Positions 32,012 to 42,228 of a stretch of 64,000 nucleotides of DNA are shown here, one piece after another. Positions within the stretch are counted from its first letter, which is position 1; every line of letters starts with the position of its first letter. The stretch spans positions 6,450,389-6,514,388 of the forward strand of contig NC_035174.2 in NCBI RefSeq assembly GCF_001659605.2, written 5' to 3'. This DNA comes from Manihot esculenta. Taxonomy: Eukaryota > Streptophyta > Magnoliopsida > Malpighiales > Euphorbiaceae. Made by a program: the position numbers and the translations under genes. Below the pieces are notes generated by a model. It did no database searches. It saw only the letters and a program-made list of their open reading frames with translations, and was not told where the DNA came from.

Positions 32012-33125
32012 TTTGGCTGGGTGATTTGCCCAAATCACTGGGGCAATTTGCCCAAATCACTCACATCCCAGGCAGTCCCTTTCCTTCTCCTTATTAATTT
32101 TCTTCATATTTATGTTTAAACATTGAGGACAATGTTTGGGATAGGTGTGGGGGTGTTTGGGGAACATTTCTTTTCTTCACCATGCTTGCATGTTTAGTTT
32201 TCTTCTACATTCTTTTTGTTTATTTTTGCATAGGTTTTACCTCTGTTACACACCAGAAAATTTTTTGTCTCTGCCACACATATGCACACACACACAGAAT
32301 TTTGTTTTTTCTAGCCTATTGCTTTATTCAGCATAGATGACTAAGTCAACAAAGCTTCTTACCTCATGACCCCATTAAATTATCCAACCCTTTAAATCTG
32401 AATTGAAACATGCACAGTGTGTAGCCTTTACTTAGGAAGTTTTTCTTCTTAAATTGAGTTCTTGAAACTGCTGTGGCCAATAGGAAAGGAAAATAAAATA
32501 CATGCAATAAAAGTTAGTGTAATCCTCTTTGAGTTGATTTGCCCAAATTGATATAAAAAGGAAAAAGAAAAAGAGAAACTCAGCAAATCAAAAAGCACAA
32601 CCTGTTCCTATGATCTAAGGCTATGAACTGAGCTAATAGTCACTTGGACAAGTGACCAACTGAGTAACCGGAGGTGTATTATCCATGTGCACCGTCGCGT
32701 AAAAAGGTTGGTGACTTTTTCAAGCATAAAATAAAGTTTCGATGGTCTAAGATTATGAACAGAGCTAGTAGCCACTTGGACAAGTGACCAACTGAGTAAC
32801 CGGGGGTGTATCACCCATATGCACCATCGCGTAAAAAGGTTGGTGATTTTTTCAGGCAAGGATAAAAAGTGCTGGTAATTAAAAATGCTTAAAATAGGGC
32901 AAGTCACTCTTAAGGGATTGCATTAAACCTAATATAAATTAATAAGCATGATCAAATAAAAAACTTTCCCTTGGCCATGGTGAGCAATAGGAAACAAGGA
33001 AAGTAGGGGACAACCTTAGTACATGCATCCTACACTGTAATGTTTCAATTTAGGAGTCTAGGGGAGGCTGATTAAGTGGTACTTAGGCTCAAAAGAAAAA
33101 GGAGCTTGATTGACTAAGTTGTTTG
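32012..33125 (+). other. 3' non-coding region of the Athila element
   Basis: This begins with two more dyad words (32018-32062), then pyrimidine-rich and AT-rich sequence. It includes the 132-bp tandem duplication listed separately. No coding frame has support. Confidence 0.7.
32612..32870 (+). repeat. 132-bp tandem duplication in the Athila 3' region
   Basis: Two diverged copies start at 32612 and 32744. Each contains the hairpin CACTTGGACAAGTG (32641-32654 and 32773-32786), then CCAACTGAGTAACCGG, and ends in GCGTAAAAAGGTTGGTGA. I recall similar words from the same position in Athila elements of other plants, which would mean a conserved function for the RNA, but I cannot check that here. 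Confidence 0.8.
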
Positions 33126-33164
33126 TTGCTTGAGGACAAGCAAAAGGCTAGGTGTGGGGGTATT
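33126..33164 (+). promoter_or_regulatory. Polypurine tract and AGGA-loop hairpin of the Athila element
   Basis: TTGCTTG-AGGA-CAAGCAA (33126-33143) forms a perfect 7-bp stem with a 4-nt loop. It is followed at once by the purine tract AGGCTAGGTGTGGGGGTATT and the LTR start at 33165. The tract should prime plus-strand synthesis. Confidence 0.8.
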
Positions 33165-34613
33165 TGATCAAGCATAATTTAGCCACATTTTTATTATATT
33201 TCTTACTGTTTATTTACACATTTTTCTAGCTTAATTTGTGTTTTTTATATGTTTTTACAGAAAAGGAAGAAATTGGAAAGTTAGATAAAAAGTGAAGAAA
33301 AAGCTGGAAAAGTGATTGGGTCAAAGTGATTTGCCCAAATCACTCGCAGAAACTGGCCAAATCACTCGCAGAGACAAAGACAGAAACTGGACTGAACCCC
33401 AGGAAGCGATTGGGGCAAATTGAGCAAGTGATTTGCCCAAATCACTCGCAGAATTTGCCCAAATCACTTTGATAGCAGAAAATACAGCAGAGGCGGGAAA
33501 AGAGCAGAAAATCCAAATTCAAAGGAAAGAAGTCCAAACCCACTTCAAACACTACAAGATCAATCCCAAGAGCCACGCCCCTCATTTAGAGAGTTTCATT
33601 CTCAATCAAACACAAAATTCAAAGAGGAATCAAAGACTACAAAGAAGACCAAATCAAATTGAGATTACAAAACCCTAATCAAATTGGACTTGGGACTCTC
33701 CAGCTATAAAAGGGCAGCATCAAAGGCATCTCATCATCTCTTCCAGCATCTGCCATCCTCGGAAATTCTCCAGCAACACAGCAGAAACTTTCTTTCTTTC
33801 TTTTCTTCTTTATTTTTGTATTTTAGTCACCATGAGTGGCTAAATTCATTATTTTCTAGTTGAAGTTGAGAATATTCAAATTTGTGATGAATTGGGAGGT
33901 TTAATACTCCATTGTTGAACTCTTGCTTGTTTCAATATTTATGCAATCTGATTCTTTCTATAATTATTGCTTTGCTTTTAGAATCAATTAAGGCCTGTTG
34001 CTTTTAATTGCATAAGTAATATGTTGTTTGAATGGTTTAGGTCCGTAATTGCTTAGATTGTTTAAACACAAATTTAATCAAGTTGCATAATCTGAACTTG
34101 ACCACGCGGTTGGCAAGGTTAGAGTTAGGTTTCTCTAAGTCTTCATGCAGTTAACAGTTATTCGATGCCAAAGGCCCCAAGGACGTTCCTTGGCAACTTG
34201 TTAACTAGTGTTTGATTAGCGAACGTTTCCTAATCAAACTAGAATTAAGGAGGAATTTGGATTGTGAGAAGCGTCTTCCACATCCTAAACTAACTTATTG
34301 AAATAAATAAGAGTATCCAAGAAATCAATGATCAATTCTGAACAAATTGAATTAGACTCACACTTCAGCTAGAATCTCTTTCCCATTGATATTCTCACTT
34401 ATTTAAATTAATCTTCTCTTTTGTTTTTAGCTTTTAACTCATCAAAACAAACCCCCCCTCTTTTACTTACTTGTTATTACTTGCCTTAGTCATTATTAGG
34501 AAGATACTTGGTGTCAATTCCCTGTGGTTCGACCCTATTGCCACTATCTGCAAATTTATTTATTTATTGATTGATAATAGGTTATTTTTGACGGCTTCGA
34601 CAACCGCCTATCA
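33165..34613 (+). repeat. 3' LTR of the Athila element
   Basis: This 1449-bp LTR differs from the 5' LTR at seven positions that I can find, plus one extra C in a C-run near 34450. It ends CCTATCA and is followed by the target duplication CAAAT (34614-34618). Confidence 0.95.
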
Positions 34614-36113
34614 CAAATCTCCATGAAAAATGTGACCGTGAATCAAGATGGGACAATCTTTAAATACTTTACTGACAACTACACTGTGGCCAAGAGGATT
34701 AGTTCCTACTATATCCAGGTCCAGTATGTCTGCTTGTAGTTCTTTTTTATTTGAGACAGGTATGCAAATATAAGAGTGTGTGGAACCAGGATCTATTAAA
34801 GCATGAACAGACTGGCCAAAGATAGAAAATGTACCCATGATAACATCTGGGGAATCCTGATCCTCTCTGGCTTTGATGGCATAGGCTCTGGCAGGTGCTC
34901 TAGATTCCGGTCTATCCACAGTCTCTGACACTCTTTGACTAACAGTACCTATCGGCTCACTTCTACCTTTGCTTCTTGTCTTCTGAGTTACTGGTGCAGT
35001 TCTTTCAGTTGCTGGTGTTGAGGTTGTCTGCTTCTTAGGACAATCCCTCATAATGTGATCCACAGACCCACATATGAAACAGGCTCCCGTCAGCAGTCTG
35101 CAAGTACCAGTATGTCTCCTTCTGCAATGGTTGCACTCTGGTGGAAGACTTCTTCCTGAGCCTCCTGAACTGGCCACAGAAGCAGTCTGTTGAACAGACC
35201 CACTTGCTAACCTCTGAGCTGATTTTTGGCCTTGCCATTGAGACTGGCTTGATCTAGCAGGTTGAAAACTTTTCTGTCTCTTACTAGAGCCCTGTGAAGC
35301 TATCATTTGCCCTTGACTCTGACTCTGACTGTGAATCCTTTTTTGCTGACTCCTCTGTCTTCTACTCTGGTCTTCTTCCCTCACTTTCTCTACATTTAAA
35401 GCTGCATTCACCAGTGCTGAAAAATCTCTGATCTGAAGAGCAACTAGAAGCATCCTGATCTCAGTGTTTAACCCTTGCTCAAATCTTTTACATTTTGCCT
35501 CCTCTGTAGGAATCATCTCCCTGGCATATCTGCTCAATCGAATAAACTCCCTTTCATACTCAGCTACTGTCATACGTCCCTGCCTCAAATAGATAAACTC
35601 CCTTTTTCTCTCCTCCATATATATGTCTCCTACGTATCTCTTTCTAAACTCATTCAAAAATAACTCCCATGTCCTCTGTATTGGTTGCACTGTCTGTGCC
35701 ACAGTATCCCACCATTGGTAGGCTTCTTCTTTCAGTAGTGACACTGCACATATTAGACTATCTTCTGGGGAACACTGTAGCTGCTGAAGCACCCTGTCTG
35801 TACTTTGCAACCAATATTCTGCTGTGGATGCATCATCTTCCTTTCGTCCTTTGAATTCTGTGGCACCATATTTTCTCAATTTATCGATAGGCGGCCTAGC
35901 TGGTGCTGGTGCAGGAGCCGGTGGAGGAACTATAGCTGGCTGAGCTACTCCGGCCACTTGCCTGAAAATCTCTGTTAATTGCTGTAATAAGGCCTCCTGC
36001 TCTGGCCTTCTAGCACCAGGAGGAGCCTGTGGCAGTGCATGGCCAGTGGCCTCAGTCGGTACATGACTTTCTACTTCTTCTTCGACTTGAAGTTCTCTTT
36101 GTTCTTCAGACAT
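34614..36113 (-). pseudogene. Chromovirus gag and proximal protease, cut by the Athila insertion
   Basis: The frame starts at 36113 with MSEEQRELQVEEEVES, about 125 bp after the primer site. A Pro/Ala-rich N-terminus leads to a capsid domain (about residues 85-240: YGATEFKGRKEDDASTAEYW, WWDTVAQTVQPIQRTW, FRKRYVGDIYMEERKREFI). A basic Gln/Ser-rich stretch follows, then a CCHC zinc knuckle (CFICGSVDHIMRDC) near residue 345 that binds RNA, and the start of the protease (LIDPGSTHSYI active-site segment). The last residues run up to the inserted Athila LTR, and the frame stops inside it. The other half of the protease is at 22604-22797, 11.8 kb away. Confidence 0.92.
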
Positions 36114-36239
36114 CCTATAATATTAAGATTCATAAAATAGATCTGCATCAGAGTTACATCATCTTTTTAATACATATGGCACGTACATATTCTTTTATCT
36201 GACTATATATCCTCATACTGTCTAGAATCGACTAAACCT

Positions 36240-36251
36240 GCTTTGATACCA
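36240..36251 (-). other. Primer-binding site of the chromovirus
   Basis: On the minus strand TGGTATCAAAGC follows five bases after the 5' LTR. It differs by one base from the usual complement of the initiator tRNA-Met 3' end (TGGTATCAGAGC). Confidence 0.8.
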
Positions 36252-36256
36252 CTAAA

Positions 36257-36842
36257 TGTAACACCCCCTACCCGGTTATTTAATTAACTGAGCCGGAGAT
36301 ATTAAATACAATATTTCTCATAAATATTCACATAAAATGATAAGAAATATTCTTACAACAAAAACCCCTAACATACCTTTAAATTCCAAACCCTTGGTTA
36401 CTATTCACTCCCCCCTCACCCTTGAAATTTCTCTTTGATTTCCCTTCTTTTCTTCAAATTCTTCTTTGAAAATGTGTTGGGAGAAGATGGAGAGGTGATT
36501 AGAGATGGAAATTTGAAGCAATTTTAGAGTAGAAAGAAAAGATGGAGGAAGAGGGGTTTATGCATGTTTACGGGGAAGGAGAAGAAAATGAATGGAAAAA
36601 ATAAATTCCCTTCCTCTTCTAGTCTTTTCTCTTTTCTTCTTTTCTTTTCTTTCCTTTTTTTTTATTTATTATTAATTTTTATTTGGTTGTGTCACGTGGC
36701 TTTAAATTAAAATTTAATTTATTATATATTTTTTTTTCTTTTCTTTTCTTTATTCATATTCTTTTTATTTATTTATTTTATTATTTTTCTTTTCTTTTCT
36801 TTATTTTTATTTTTACTTTATTTTTATTTTTGAAATGTTACA
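36257..36842 (-). repeat. 5' LTR of the chromovirus (internally deleted)
   Basis: This 586-bp LTR has TG/CA ends. It joins the terminal 48 bp directly to the segment equivalent to 19112-19648. About 1.5 kb present in the other LTR is missing. If the missing part held the promoter, the element was silent after the deletion. Confidence 0.85.
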
Positions 36843-36847
36843 CCTTC

Positions 36848-36912
36848 GGATCATGGACTGTTTTCATGGGCCTGACCTTTTAGACCGGGGTGAAGAAATC
36901 CAGCGATCATCA
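36848..36912 (-). repeat. 5' LTR of the outer Tat-like element, second part
   Basis: The 65 bp continue the LTR interrupted at 15344, from GGATCATGG to the terminal CA. They are followed by GACTT (36913-36917), which matches 8665-8669. Confidence 0.92.
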
Positions 36913-37338
36913 GACTTTATTTAATTTAAAGATATATTTAATTTTCAAAAATTAACTCTCTCAAAACAAATGGTATAACTTTTTAAAATTCTTGAGAAAT
37001 CTGATCAAAATACCAACCGAACATATGGAAATTTTAAATTACTGAATTAATTTGCCCTAATTAAATAAGACATAGGTTTTCGGTTATTTATGTAATAATA
37101 TAAAGAAAGTTTAGGATGTTGAGTAACTCATTTTTTAATTATATTTATTTTAAAAATATTAAATTTTATTAAATAATAAAAAATATTTTAAAATAAAATT
37201 AAATAGAATTATACTTATAATTAATCTTAACATTATTGTTATTATCATCGTCAAACAAAGTTAAAAATACACGTAAGCACTCCTTTTAAAAAAGAAATAA
37301 ATAGTGTTTTGTGGGATATGCAATTTCCACGTTATGGC

Positions 37339-37367
37339 GTACACGTGGTCATCATTGCCACGTGTAC
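37339..37367. promoter_or_regulatory. Inverted repeat with two G-boxes
   Basis: GTACACGTGG and CCACGTGTAC are perfect 10-bp arms around a 9-nt loop. Each holds a CACGTG G-box, the core bound by bZIP and bHLH factors and found in ABA-response elements. No gene starts nearby, so a regulatory role is open. A similar CCACGTGTACAA occurs alone near 48515. Confidence 0.5.
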
Positions 37368-39189
37368 AAGTGGCCTTTAAGCTTATGGGTCCCATATGAG
37401 CTATGTAGTTTGACTAGTTGGCGGAGTTTCTTTAATTGCAATATTTGATTTGGTTGAAAATGAAACCCCATTAATTGTGATAATTTAATTATGAGGCCAA
37501 TCAGACGAAGGGTTGTATGTACCATTTCTTTATGTCTATGGCAATGTCTTTTTCCTATAATTAATTTAAATAACTCTACTCGTCCTTGTGTACATACATA
37601 TAAATCAACCGTTTTTATAAGCAAATTATAAATATTTATTAATTTTGCCCATTATATATATTTCATCCCATCCGTTTTATAATTTTTTTATTTTATTTTT
37701 TATACGTATTAAAAAATATAATTTTTTAATAACTTTAAATTATATCAATTATAAATATATTAAATTTTAAATTAATAGTAAAAAAATATTATATTTTTTA
37801 ATTTTATTATAATTATCTTTTATATATCTTTTGTGCTTCAATTATATTCCGTCAGTATTTATATCATTAAAAATTAATAAAATTATTATGTGACCAGTTT
37901 AATAAATTTTTAAAATAAAATTATAATTTTTTTATAATTATTTATTTTATTAATAATTTTTTAAAAAATAAAATATTGAAGACTGAATCTATAATTCATA
38001 TGAATTACAAATCCTTTTAATTACATAACTAAATCAAACGAGATAATTAAATACTTAATCCATATATTATTAATTTTTTTAAAATTTAATTTAAATATTA
38101 ATATAACTTTAAAAATATAGTGAATTAGTTATATTTGAAAGTTAAAAAAATATCTAAAAAAATATTTTAATATTTTTAAATTATATTATATTAAATATTA
38201 TTTTAATTATTTTTTAATATTTTATAATTAATATATTTAATAAAATTATTTTCTTTAACATTAATTTTAAAAATAATATTAAATAATAAACATATTAAAC
38301 AGATTTAAAAAAAAAAAGCATCGATAATAATTTTAGTCAAAATAAAATTAAAAATAAGTTATTATCATAAAATTTTTAATAAAAAAAATAAAAAAAAATT
38401 GAATAATAATATAAATAGTAATTTTTTAAATACATTTAATAGTAAAAAATAGTAACTTAATCATTTTATAAATCTCTAATTATATAAATAATAATAAAGT
38501 ATATTTAGCCAGATATTAAAAAAATAGAATTTAATTGATAAAAAATAAAAAATAAAAAATATGAGATAAAATTACAATAAAAATAAAATATAAAATTTTT
38601 TAATGATTAATTTTAAATTTTATTAATGTGGAGACTCGATGTTAGTATGGTGAATAATGTGGTAATTTTATTAAAATAATTTTAAAAAATTAAATTTAAT
38701 TAGAAAAAAATATAATATATAATTACAATAAAATTAAAATTATAAATTTTTTTAACTATAAACTCTAAATTTAATTAAATATTAAAAGATATTTTAAAAA
38801 ATTTTTAAAAATAAAATATAATTTAATAGAATTATAATAGTATATTTATATATTATTATTATCTAAAAACAGAGGATGAATAATAATTTTAAAATAATTA
38901 AAAAATAATAAAAAATTTATGAAACCAAAAGAGAAATAAATAATAATATATTATTTATTTAAAAAATATAAATTCAAAATTTTACGCTTCAATCCATTAT
39001 TAAAAAAAGTATTAATTTAATATTTTTTATATACATAATTATGATGTATATATAGTCATATTTACTTAAAACATTTTTTCATGAGACTTTTTTTTTTACT
39101 CTTTTCTTTATTTTATAGCTTTTTCTTGTTTCAATATGATGGTATGCATGGGTGAATTGAATTTCCAAGTGGTCATTTTAGAACCAAGA

Positions 39190-39600
39190 TTTATTATAAG
39201 CTAATTATTAAAAATGAAAATTATATAAATATATTTCTTATATATTTTCAAAAAAATCATTAATTATATAATATGATGCCTTCTTTTTATGTTAATTATT
39301 TTTCAATATACTTGATAAAAGATTTCATAATTAACAAAATTTTATAACATAAATTTAAAATATATAATATAAATCAATTAAATTATATTATATTTTACTA
39401 CAAGCCAATTATTTAAATATAAAGATTCTTCTCATATGTCTCAATAAAATCCTCAATTACATCTATACATGTTCTTCGCTTTAATTATTTTTTCAATATA
39501 ATTAATAAAAAATATTTTATTATTAATAAAATTTTATTACATAGTTCTAAAATATAAAATATATAAATTATATTTATAAAATAATGATAATTTGATATAA
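39190..39600. repeat. Diverged tandem duplication, about 210 bp per copy
   Basis: Two adjacent stretches share the order AAGC[CT]AATTATT, an AAAATC[AC]T segment, TTAATTATTTTTCAATATA and AAAATTTTAT[AT]ACATA, with many differences. A third partial match starts near 39978. Their origin is unknown. Confidence 0.5.
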
Positions 39601-41201
39601 AAAAATACAGATTTGGTATATACGAGGTGAGCTCTCCCTCCTCATTTTTATTTTTATGTATTTTCTCTTTTGATTTATAATGACGTATTTTCGACCTTTC
39701 TCTTCTTTTTTATTATCAGACGGTTATTTAATTTTTTTTAATATCTATATAGGTCTGATTCTGGATGTATAAGAACATATAGTCCTACTGACCTATCCAA
39801 TTGAATAGGCCGAATTTTAACGTCTCGGACCCTGTCCGTGTTATATCAAATCTATTACTTTGAAATTTGAAATCTAGGTCATGTCCAAAAAAGTGGATCT
39901 GTATACTAAATTATCATAGGACTCTCATTCTGACCCACTTTAAAATCGGAGTATCTGATATATAACTGTTATAATATAATTTTAAAATATAAAATATACA
40001 AATTATATTTTTAAAGTAATATAATAAAATATCCACGCGTTTCACATAGCACTCGCACATTCAATTTCCTGGTTAAATTGTATACATTAATTTCATCGAT
40101 TTGAAAAAAATAAAAAACAAAAAGAAAAAACCGCAAGCACTATACTTTTTAGAGAAATATTTACTTAATTACATTTGACTCCATACATTTCATCGTGGTG
40201 TAATAAAATTTAATTATGAGTATATATATAATGATATATATATATCATTGCGTAATATTCGATTTAAATTAAAAAAATTAATTAAATTTAATTAATTTAA
40301 ATTTTTATTTTTTTATTTAATTTTTATTTTTAAAAATTTTAAGTATTTTAATTCGATTTGATTTTAATAAAAAAATCAATAAAATTAAATCAAATCGATT
40401 AATAAATAATAATATATTATTTTTTATAATATAGAACATCTAAATCATAATTAAAGTTAAAATACATTAATTAAATTTTAAAATATTAAAAATAATCATT
40501 AAAAAATTTAATCAATTCGAACCAAATCAAATTGATTTTATTCAAATTCATTTCTATTGAAAAACAGTTTGATTTTATTTTACATATACTAAAATCTTAA
40601 TTTTTTATTTATTCGATTTGATTTAATTTTAAATTGAATTGATCACTTTTTTTTCTCATTATTATATTATATTTTAAACATTAAATTAATTTTAATGGTA
40701 AAAAATGCTTGCACAGTATATTTTTTTTATATAAAAATAAGATTTAAAGTGTTGAATTTGAGATATTTAAAAAATTAAATTAAATACATTTACCACGAAA
40801 TTAAAAAAAAAAACCTATCCTGCATCAATGGGTGATAATTAAACTCACTATTGTATTATATTTCACAGAATCTCATACCTAGTAATTAAACTTAATGAAC
40901 ATAGATATAACTAGTTAAATGTATATTTGTAGAGGAAAGGGGTATGGGAAAGGGATTCGATTTTGAAATCCAGGATTAATATGAATGCTCGCTGGCCATT
41001 CAATTAGAAAGCAGTATGCTACTTGTATGTATAGGTATTGAATTATTAAATTTTATTTCATTTTCCCAAGATAAGAAATTAAATTATTAAATTGGGTCGT
41101 TTGAAATATATTGAATTATGTATAAATTTAAATTCATTATTCAATCAAATGAAAGATTGTCAACTCTAATGTCTCAACCGCCGATATATGATTGAAAGCA
41201 G

Positions 41202-41204
<3 letters not shown>

Positions 41205-41232
<28 letters not shown>
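41205..41232. repeat. (GA)14 microsatellite
   Basis: An uninterrupted GA run lies about 3.1 kb upstream of the MYB start codon. Confidence 0.95.
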
Positions 41233-42228
41233 CGAGAGCTTACCCATCTCATAATCAAACCATTCTCATAATTGAATGATGGGTCCAATTCCAAGCCCAA
41301 TAATGTTGCCGCTCTCTTTCTTCATACACATCATCACGGTTCATCCATTTGTCACCACTTTTTTTTTTTTTTTCAAAATCAATCCCATTTTTGAATTGAT
41401 TAATTCAATTGAGTAAATAGAAAAGCCAAATCAGATTAAACCAATTCAATTTTAATGGGTTGATTTTTCAGTTTAATTAATTGGTTTTTAAAATTTAAAG
41501 ATGATTTTGGTTTCTTATTATGTTAGATTAATTCATTGAAGATTGAACCAATCAATATCTCTGGTTTCATGTTACGTCGTTTTCCAAGCCCCCATGAACA
41601 GACTTATCTCAATATTCAGCCAGCTTTCTTTCCTTTTTTTTTTCTCAGCTCTCTCTTCTCTGACTCTCCATTGAAGCTTCGAGGATCTTGACATCTTCAC
41701 CAAATTGCTCGGGTTGCATCCCCTGCATCTTGACAGAAACTTGTAATATTGATTTTTGATATTATTCCTTAATGTAACTTTAAGTTCGTAGGCAATACTT
41801 ATTGCTTATTTATTTCCAAAAAAAAATTAACAAAATTATATATTGCTTTTACCTATAATTGTCTATGCCACCTTCGGTCCCTCTCTTCTCCCTTCTTTAA
41901 AGAAACGTAACCTTTCAAATATATATTTTCATGCTATTTAAGAGATGACGTTGTAGTTTTTTTTTTTTTGGGTATATAATTGAAGTTTTCGGATTTTAAT
42001 TCTGAAAAAAAAAAACAAGTTTATTATTATTATTTTAAAGTATGAGGTGAGAACATATAGTTGGAAAGAAAACAATAACAGTGGGAAAAAGAAGAAGAAA
42101 AGTTGAAGACGGAACCTTTAGGGGATGTAGTGCCATACTATATTAAATTGCCAGCAATTATCTAAGTTTTATATATGCTTCAATTGAAAATTTTTTCCAA
42201 TTCTTCATATTATAAGATAATTAATTGG

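Larger units (their letters stand above)
22798..34613 (+). mobile_element. Athila-like Ty3/gypsy retrotransposon, 11.8 kb
   Basis: The element is full length: 1448- and 1449-bp LTRs (TGATCAAGC...CCTATCA), a tRNA-Asp-type primer site, gag, pol, an extra 3' ORF typical of Athila, a polypurine tract, and the target duplication CAAAT. I count 7 substitutions and one 1-bp indel between the LTRs (about 0.5%), the lowest divergence in the window. Even so, gag is frame-shifted near 25290 and pol has an in-frame TAG at 28158. It could therefore move only with outside help, or has mutated since it landed. The short dyad GATTTGCCCAAATC recurs in the LTRs, between domains of pol and in both 3' non-coding stretches. 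The element lies head-on to the chromovirus it split. Confidence 0.95.
15345..36842 (-). mobile_element. Ty3/gypsy chromovirus (Tekay-like), nested and itself interrupted
   Basis: TG/CA ends and the 5-bp duplication CCTTC (15340-15344 and 36843-36847) define the insertion into the right LTR of the Tat-like element. It runs on the minus strand: 5' LTR 36257-36842, a primer site matching initiator tRNA-Met (TGGTATCAAAGC) at 36240-36251, then gag, protease, RT, RNase H, integrase and chromodomain, and the 3' LTR at 15345-19648. Lesions seen are an Athila insertion in the protease, a frame shift near 22650, a small frame-shifting deletion near 21700, and an LTR insertion at 15731. It cannot make a polyprotein. 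The comparable 540 bp of the two LTRs differ at roughly 10-12 positions. Confidence 0.92.
8670..36912 (-). mobile_element. Non-autonomous Tat-like Ty3/gypsy element (outer host of the nest)
   Basis: Two 684-bp LTRs flank a 5.4-kb interior without gag or pol: 8670-9353, and 14726-15344 continued at 36848-36912. It lies on the minus strand. The primer-site leader (reading TGGCGCCGTCTGTGGGAA) sits at the inner edge of the right LTR near 14706-14724, and the polypurine tract (reading GATAAAGGGGCAAT) sits at the inner edge of the left LTR near 9354-9366. The leader, the LTR start TGATGATCGCTG and the tandem array are all homologous to the complete Tat element at 49289-62760, so it belongs to the same lineage and would need proteins supplied in trans. 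The LTRs differ at about 15 of 684 positions by my count. The right LTR is split by the chromovirus at 15345-36842. Two host-gene fragments lie inside. Confidence 0.9.
36918..42228. other. AT-rich intergenic DNA
   Basis: These 5.3 kb are very AT-rich with no coding frame I can support. Notable items are the G-box inverted repeat at 37339-37367, a diverged duplication near 39190-39600, a GA repeat at 41205-41232, and a segment near 40250-40660 with repeated AATTCGATTTGATTT words that may be an old MITE-like repeat. The area 39740-39970 is less AT-rich and could be a decayed LTR, but nothing decisive is seen. Confidence 0.55.

Noticed and set aside
23066..33678. 81-codon frames at 23066-23311 and 33433-33678
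   Set aside because: They are identical because they occupy the same place in the two Athila LTRs; they are non-coding.
39740..39970. Possible solo LTR in the intergenic AT-rich DNA
   Set aside because: Base composition differs from the flank, but no TG/CA ends or target duplication could be found.
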